Made by a program: the position numbers and the translations under genes
The notes under the pieces: generated by a model
Seen by the model: the letters and a program-made list of their open reading frames with translations, nothing else
Database searches by the model: none
What the model was told of the DNA's origin: nothing
In this document: piece by piece, positions 57,672-64,000 of the stretch
Layout of the letters: the number at the start of each line of letters is the position of its first letter
Position numbering within the stretch: the first letter of the stretch is position 1
Origin: Scenedesmus sp. ARA3
Taxonomy: Eukaryota > Chlorophyta > Chlorophyceae > Sphaeropleales > Scenedesmaceae
Assembly (NCBI GenBank): GCA_004335835.1
Contig: RWJK01001792.1
Location: 146,488-210,487 of the forward strand
Direction: 5' to 3'
DNA length: 64,000 bases

Positions 57672-58950
57672 ATGTCGCAGTTTGTAAATCATGCGTGGCA
57701 GCGGGTACAGGCGGCGTACAGCACAGTGCCGCCCGCATTGGACCCAACTGCATGGCTCTACATCGGCACGTTTGCAGCTCTAGCTGTGCCGATCGGCATG
57801 TTCACTGGTGTGCTAAACTTCAAGGTTGAGAAGCGCCCTTCAAAATGGCTGGAGGTAGGGCATTGCTGCTCTGCAAGAGCTACAGCCACTGGTGGTGGTG
57901 GGGAAGCAGAGTTTGCAGATGTTGAGCAGGCACTCTGACTCTCCTGCAGATTTCATTGTTTGTATGTAGCTGATTTGTTGTTCAATAGCATGGCTACATG
58001 CACACCAAGGCACGGTGCTGACTGCAGCAGCAGCAGCAGCACAGCAGCACAGTACAGCAAGTGCTGCATGTGCAGCTGCTCCCTCCTGCCACTCGTCACA
58101 GCGTCCACTACCTGCATGGCTGGTTTTGCTGCAGGTATTGTTCGTTGTGTTCCTGTCACGGGGTCTGCTGGAGGAGCTGGTGTTCAGGGTGATGGCGCTG
58201 CCTCACCCAGCAGTGGACGGCCCCACTCCACCAGCAGAGTTTGCTGTCAAGTAAGTGCTGCTGTGCTGAGCGCAGGACTGTAAAACGTACCTATTTTGGA
58301 GGCACATGTGCATGGCAGCGCAAGCAGCAGATTCTGGTGGGACCATGCAACAGTGGCAGCAATCCACACCCATCATGTGCCATGCAGTGCGTGGCACAGG
58401 CACGCACAGCCAGCCATGTGAGAAGCTTGGCATGTGCTGGCAGCTGCATCCGACCTTAGTGCAGACAGGTGTTGTTTCAATGGACAATGGACAGACATAG
58501 TGCCTGCATAGGGGGGGGGGGCAACTGTTATGCAGTGCCACAACAATGATGTTGTGCATTGACATGGCGCAGCAGCAGTCAAAGTTTCGGTTTTCAGTAG
58601 CATTGGCTTGTATGCTCTTGTGTTGCAACATTCTGCACACTTGCAGCTGCTCGATTAAACCTTCACCCTGACCACATGCACCCGCCGCTGCGCTTTGCCT
58701 CCGCTCCTCGCCTCTGCGCAGGGCTGCCATCTCAACATTCGTGTTTGTCGCAGGTCACCTGCTCATCCCCGGGGAGCGGCAGCAGAAGACTTTCAGGGAC
58801 CCCGGCTTCCTGGCCATGTGCGGCATCTTTGGCGCCATGTGCAGCGCGGTGTACTACCTGACTAGCAGCCTGCTGGTGATCTGGCTGGTGCACGGCGTGC
58901 CTGTGGCGGTGTGGCTGCTGCTGCTGGGAGGCGTGGACAAGGTGCAGTAG
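57672..58950 (+). CDS. CPBP-family (CAAX protease-like) intramembrane protein
   Basis: Three exons: 57672-57854, 58135-58250 and 58722-58950, with agreeing phases, give 175 residues. The CPBP signature is visible: E-E-x-x-x-R in LLEELVFRVMALP (exon 2), F-x-x-x-H in FVFVAGHL (exon 3 start) and a second histidine in IWLVHGVPVAVW. Hydrophobic segments surround them (YIGTFAALAVPIGMF, VIWLVHGVPVAVWLLLLGG). CPBP proteins are membrane metalloproteases or related proteins; substrates in algae are unknown. The acceptor at 58722 was chosen because it alone joins exon 2 in frame (AVK-AAISTF). The ending is taken as the TAG at 58948. An alternative is the GTGCAG right after GGVDK acting as a donor to a further exon. 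A copy of the exon end follows at 59008-59069. Confidence 0.8.
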
Positions 58951-60641
58951 CTAGTAGCAGTACGAACAGAAACAGCTGCTGGTTGTGGGCATGTGTCTGC
59001 CCATGCTGTGCCTGTGGCTATGTGGTTGTGTGGCTGCTGCTGCTGGGCGGCGTGGAGCAGGTGCAGTAGCGAGCAAAGTTACGAGTGAAGAAGGGTGGCG
59101 GTTGTGTTACTACGCTCACTGCTGCAGTAGCGCTGGGGTGTGGGGTGGGGAGCAGGCTGAGAGCTTGATATGGATCAGTGCGCATGCACAGCAATCAGAA
59201 TCTGGCGAAGGTGGAGGTGGCATACATGCCCAGCAGGAGGATAGGGAGGCTGCGGCGTAGCACATGTGCTTTACGTGGGTTGCTCATGTGTTGATGTTGA
59301 CACCAGTAGAGATGCATTTTGTCTTTGCAGGAGAAACTTGAAGTGGGATGCATGGTGCATTTTGTCTCTGCCGAAGTGCAGATGGTATTTTGTCAGCGAA
59401 CTCAATCGCAGGCTACATGTGCCGTGGGTGGCAGCATTGCAGGAGAGTGCATGCCGCGCTGCCCACATACACAGACTGCTGCGAAGCATGTCGAGCTGAC
59501 CATGTAGCACACATGCAATCAGCAACTGCTGAGAGGCCCAGCCCTGGCTGCTGCACAAGGATGCACTAGTTTTGGTGCATGTTCTGTATCTACTGTGCGT
59601 GCAGCATCTTGTGCAACATGTGGTTGCAGCAGAACTTGCCTGCAGGAGCTGTGGGCTGTGCCGCTGCTTTGCCTGCATGCAGGGCTGCATCGTGGTACAA
59701 GGGACGCAGAGTGTCCTTGTCTCTGCCAGCAGTCAGTTGCTTTTGTCAGGCTGGCCCAGCCGAGACAGCTTACATGCATCCTGCTGCAACAGCTGTGGAA
59801 TCTGGCACTGCTGCTGTATTGGCATATAACCGTTATATGTGACAGTGCATTATCATAGTGTGCACAGACTGTGTGCGATGGACTGTTGTAGGGTAGGTAG
59901 TTGCAGCTGGCTTGCCACAAGGCGTTGGCAAGCTTTGATGGATTCTTGCCCGTTTCTAGTCTGCTGTGCTGTCACGCACGGTACCTGAAGTCCAAGATGT
60001 TTCCTACATGCTGGCTACATGCTGCCTCTGCGTGTGCTGCTAAGGCATATGGTACCATGCGAGGCATTGCTAGCGCCTCTACGTATGCCAGCGTGCGATG
60101 GCACCCCTTTGGAAGGCATGCATTGCAGGTTCGCCTGACTGTTGCGTGTGACTAGCCAGTAGGATTTCGTCCCCCCTGGTAACAAAAAAAATGCACTGCA
60201 TGTGATGCTGCCTGCTGATGTCCAGTGATCTGCTGGTCCTAGGTGATGGTTCATGTCTTGACTTGCCTTAAGCACCGCTGCACGTGCATACAGCCGTGAC
60301 TATTGTCAACTATATACGAATTTGGATGCGCAGCAATCTCTGAACGGGTGTCGCCGCTCTGACAGCTCTTGTACTTGACGACATTGACCTGTACCGGAAC
60401 TTCGGACGACGCATGACGTCGCCCCACTTGACGGAGCAGCAGCCCTACGAAACAAATAATTGACATCTTTTTCATGAAAGATCAACGATAACTTAAGCGG
60501 GTAACCTGCCCACTTGACTTTGTAACAACAACGTGCGGCACATGTGGCTGACGTGGGGAGAGCACCTCGAGGGCAAGCCACTTCACATGTGAACACCAGG
60601 CGACGGAAGCGCATTCTTTACCTATCCTCAACACACATGCC
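58951..60641. other. Between the CPBP and SnoaL-like genes; one duplicated exon end
   Basis: Positions 59008-59069 copy the end of CPBP exon 3, with a VWLLLLGG-V-E-like reading into GTGCAGTAG. A second local duplication around 59315-59385 repeats GATGCATTTTGTC-like sequence. Otherwise nothing coding can be supported. Confidence 0.5.
59008..59069 (+). repeat. Copy of the CPBP last-exon 3' end
   Basis: It repeats the sequence of 58897-58950 including the GTGCAGTAG end, about 120 bp downstream. It is the same kind of exon-edge duplication seen in the larger genes. Confidence 0.85.
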
Positions 60642-62889
60642 ATGGCAGTTCCACAACGTGCAATCGGCTTCAAGACAACAGGGGCAGGAGCAAGGCGGGT
60701 GGGCCGGTTGTCTGGTGAGTGCTCAGCTCGCCTCTCGTAACGCCTACCTCGCTTCACGACCACTCGAACTCACAGTGCAGCGCAATCTGGCACAACGCAG
60801 GCTCTCCAGTGGTGGGGTTCGTCAAGACAGTTGCACCACCTGCAGTGACCCAAGCGCCAGCACAGCGCTTGGAGGAGGCCGCACGCAGCTGGCTTGACAG
60901 CATCAATGCCAGGAAGCTGTCTCTCGCAGACGACTTAATTGCCGAGGACGCAGTGTACCATGTGAGGGGAGATGCTGAGGGTATCCTGCAGATGCTGCCT
61001 TCACTGGGCAACCTGCTGTGCACACACTGGCAGGCCTAGCTTGAGCTGGGCACATGCTGTACCACAGCTCCTCATTCCTTCGAACCTAGCAGTAATTGTT
61101 CGTCCTGCAAGCAGCTGAGATGTCAGAACCAGGGCAGTCACTCTGCACCAGGCTGGGGGTGCACAGCAGCATCTCCCACCTGCTGCTCTGCTGCTGCTGC
61201 CGCAGCAGCTTGCTGAATCTTTCATCCCTTGCTGAATTCACTTCCATATAAACATCACATTACTTCAGTACAGCCATCACTTCATATACTTGTTGCTTCC
61301 ATTATCCTGCAGGATGACGGCATGTGGCTGCTGCAGCCTGCCAGGGGCCGCACAGCCATCCGCAAGGTGTGGCGCGACTGGCTGCGCAGCGTGCCTGACT
61401 ACCAGATCGAGCCAGTGCAGATGGCAGTGGAGGCGGCAACAAGCGATGTGTTTGTGCTGTGGAGGGCCAGTGGCCAGGCCAAGCTGTCGGTGATTCCGCA
61501 GCGGCCCACCACCAACAAGCCCTTTGAGCACTACGGGGTGACAAGGTGTGTGTGAGGGTTGCAGACAGGATGGGGTTGGTGTTGGGTGGTTGATGGGAGC
61601 AGCAGCAGCAATGTGGTGAGTGAGCCCTGGCAGCAGCAGCATGCTAGCAGCATGCTGGCAGCAAAATCCAGCAGCAGCAGCGCACACACATGCAACAGCA
61701 ATGCAGGCACAGTGGCCACTCGCATGCTCCACCACCCCACGTTGCAGTTGACAGCAGCTCGCATGCTAACCCCCGGCCACGTCCTGCTGCTGCTGCTGCT
61801 TCCACCTGCAGGCTGCACTTTGACGCTGTCACCAACCAGATCACAGACCAGTGGACCTGGCGTGGCGCATCCACAGATGAGGCCAAGTGGCTGCTTACCC
61901 GCAGCTACAAGCCCTTCGACTATGACACTTTCCTCAGCAGCAGCAGCAGCGGTGCTGATGAGCAGCATGCGCTCTCGCCTGGCCAGCTGGCAGCAGCAGC
62001 AGCGCAGGCAGCCGCCGCCGCCGCCGCTGGCAGCAGCAGCGCCTTTGGCGGCGTCGCTGACGGCTCCACCGCGCAGCGTGCTCGTGCTAAGGGCTCAGCG
62101 CTGCTCTTCCGTGAGGTGTTTGGTGCAGTGCCGGGCTCTGATGTTGCGCAGCTGGATGCTGCGCTGTCTGCTGACTACCGCTGCCAGGAGGCCACTGGGG
62201 TTTGGCGCGGCATGAACCTCGCAAGCCGGGAGGCATGCATCAGCTACTGCCAGCAGCGGCAGAAGCAGCTCAGCGGATCACCTCACTGGCATAGTGAGGC
62301 GATGAGCAGCGATGGCAAGCTGCTGTTTGTGCACTTCCAGAATGTGCTGACGGACAGGCAGAGCAAGACGCTGGCGGGGCTGAGCAGCGGTGTGCTGGTG
62401 CACGTGTTTGACGGCTGGCAGCGCATCAACAGGTGGGCGGCAGCGCCAGCAGCAGCAGCAGTGCGGAGGTTGTTGCATAGCAGCAGGAGCAAGGAAGTTA
62501 TGAACCGGTGGTGCCACTGGTGGCAGTCGTTGTTTAGAGCCACAGCGGCAGCAACGGCAGCAGCAGCAGCTATGCCACCAAGATACTTGCCTTGCATGCT
62601 GCCCTGCTGTGCAAATGATTATTGCTGCGTGGGTGTTGACCTCTTGCAGTATGGCTGCTGCCTGGCTGGCTATGTGGCCTGTGCAACGCTGCCTCCCTCA
62701 GCATCACTCAACTTGTACGCACTCTGCCACTGCCGCTGCCACCGCCGTCACCGCCGCAGGACGCTGATGTTCCGCGGCCCCATGAGCCTGAGCGAGCGCG
62801 CCGAGTTCTTCAACATGGACTGCAGGGCCTGCGGGCGCGACCAGGCGCAGACGCTGGGGGTCAGCGACTCCGTGCTGGGCGGGATGTGA
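60642..62889 (+). CDS. Protein with two SnoaL-like (NTF2-fold) domains, possibly plastid-targeted
   Basis: Five exons: 60642-60714, 60801-60961, 61313-61545, 61812-62432 and 62760-62889. Phases agree, giving 405 residues. The start MAVPQRAIGFKTTGAGARR is basic and acid-free, like a transit peptide. The first domain spans exons 2-4: LEEAARSWLDSINARKL, LIAEDAVYHDDGMWLL, GRTAIRKVWRDWL, then LHFDAVTNQITDQWTWRG. A second copy in exons 4-5 reads REVFGAVPGSDVAQLDAALS, QEATGVWRGMN, KLLFVHFQNVLTD and HVFDGWQRINRTLMFRGPMS. This is the SnoaL/NTF2-like cone fold, which serves as enzyme or ligand-binding scaffold; the specific activity is not predictable. An Ala/Ser-rich linker from repeats joins the domains. 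The donor CAT|GTGAGG at 60961 was chosen because it alone keeps phase with the acceptor at 61313. Confidence 0.8.
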
Positions 62890-62939
62890 AGTGGGCACCT
62901 CCATGGCTGGCTGGTGTCATGCAGCACATGTCGGTGGTC

Positions 62940-63220
62940 CTTTTCAAGGTGCTTGGAAGTGTGCTAGGTTGGATGTGAAGGGGGTACCTGGCTGGCTGAT
63001 GTGGCTGCAGGTACAGCCGTTGCTCGTGTGACGCAGGCGATGGAGTTTGGTTCTTTGGCGTGAGCCGCTCTGTGCTGGGCGGGATGTGAAAGGGGTATCT
63101 GCCAGCCTGGCATGGCAACAGTGTTGTGTATGCATGTGGCAAACCATACACAGCTTGTTTGGTTGATCATTCCTGGAGTGCTGGCCAGTGTGCTGGTTGG
63201 CTGTGAAAAGGGCTACTTGG
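62940..63220 (+). repeat. Copies of the SnoaL-like gene end in its 3' flank
   Basis: Three degenerate copies of the last codons and stop (VLGGM then TGA; original 62868-62925) lie at about 62955-63000, 63065-63115 and 63175-63215. All keep the GGATGTGAA-like or GGCTGTGAA-like core. Spacing is about 90-115 bp. Confidence 0.85.
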
Positions 63221-63662
63221 CCGCTCTGTCATCGCATGCTGCAGCACGCTGCGTTCATTGGTTACATCATCATCATCTTTTGCAGTGCTGGGCGGTGGTC
63301 TGGCTGAAATGTGGAGGGGCGCCTATCATGTGTTCCTGTCGTGCGTTGCATCCTTTGTGCTTCGCTACTTCGTGTAACTCAGCACATGCTGTGGTGGCAC
63401 GATCGGCTGGCTTGTGCTGCTGGTACTGGTGGATGTGCTAGCGGTGCACATTCTTACGCTACAATGTCGAGTGCTGCATGCGGCAGATGTGTAGCTGGCT
63501 GCCTTTAAGCAGCGCTGGAAGTACGATGACCGCAACCATGCTTTTGCGCAATCGTGCTTTTGTTCAGCTGTTTACCCCACCCTTGCTGTGGACAGCTGGC
63601 AGATGCAACACTTGCAGCAAGGGCACGGTTTGACACACTCGTTCGTCTGCGTTGTTACTGCC

Positions 63663-64000
63663 GCGTGTGGGCGGCTGCCAAACCTGCCAATGCAGACAGC
63701 TGCTCCTGCAAGCATGCACCTTACTTCCTCTTCTGGGCGCAGTTCATCGCATTGATGCATTGTTGCGGCTTCAAGTACAGCCTCTGTCTCTTGTTGGCGT
63801 GCAAAGCGTGGCTGCTCAACCTGCCGTATGCAGACAGCCACTCTTGCAGGATAGGTGAAGATTGTCGCTCGCAAGCCTGTGGCAACTGGTTGGCTCATGC
63901 TTCCTTGCTGCATGGATTGAGCGCATTCGAATGCATTGTAGGGTTCACCTGGGTTGTGAGGTGAAGGTGGCTGCTCAACCTGCCGTATGCAGACAGCCAC
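63663..64000 (+). repeat. About 150-bp tandem repeat at the right edge
   Basis: GGCTGCYVAACCTGCC followed by ATGCAGACAGC recurs at about 63670, 63809 and 63968 (spacing about 140-160 bp). It reads LNLPYADSHS-like on the plus strand. It resembles the exon-edge arrays elsewhere, so a gene may continue beyond the window. The coding strand was not determined. Confidence 0.8.

Overview
The window looks like nuclear DNA of a green alga, most likely a chlorophycean such as a Scenedesmus or Chlamydomonas relative. The reasons are intron-dense genes with GT-AG (once GC-AG) introns, an organelle-type pyruvate:ferredoxin oxidoreductase, a plant-type R2R3-MYB, an OPR/FASTK-like protein, and pervasive CAG/CTG repeats read in exons as Gln, Ser or Ala runs. 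The organism assignment is inference. Two runs of N mark assembly gaps. Most long open frames here are antisense or alternate-frame readings of CAG/CTG repeats and were left out.

Layout, left to right. (1) 0.5-1.7 kb: three phase-consistent minus-strand exons of an unidentified protein running off the left edge. (2) 3.46-4.84 kb: a single-exon plus-strand helical-repeat protein. (3) 6.05-12.0 kb, minus: a complete ten-exon LRRC47-like gene (leucine-rich repeats plus a B3/B4 domain). (4) 13.4-26.4 kb, plus: a complete 26-exon pyruvate:ferredoxin oxidoreductase with all twelve cysteines for its three [4Fe-4S] clusters. It is divergent from the LRRC47-like gene across about 1.4 kb. (5) 28.7-56.9 kb: a cluster of five MYND zinc-finger paralogues of two architectures. 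Copies 1 and 2 (plus) and truncated copy 4 (minus) are type A. Copy 3 (minus, two in-frame TGA) and copy 5 (plus) are type B. A complete R2R3-MYB gene (45.5-50.1 kb, minus) sits among them. (6) 57.7-58.95 kb, plus: a small CPBP/CAAX-protease-like membrane protein. (7) 60.6-62.9 kb, plus: a protein with two SnoaL-like domains and a possible transit peptide.

The most striking signal is not a gene. In nearly every multi-exon gene the introns, and sometimes the 3' flank, carry degenerate tandem copies of the neighbouring exon edge together with its splice site. They are spaced about 90-150 bp apart, in one to four copies. Examples are four copies of the start of LRRC47 exon 10, three of exon 6 at a 150-bp period, three of PFO exon 18 at about 115 bp, and copies of the PFO last-exon end after its stop. 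Together they suggest that introns here grow by repeated tandem duplication across exon-intron junctions. Other unusual items are a perfect 34-bp-arm palindrome at 44.9 kb, a 22-bp minisatellite containing a splice donor, a dispersed repeat shared by two MYND introns, and CTG runs forming the 3' splice-site tracts.
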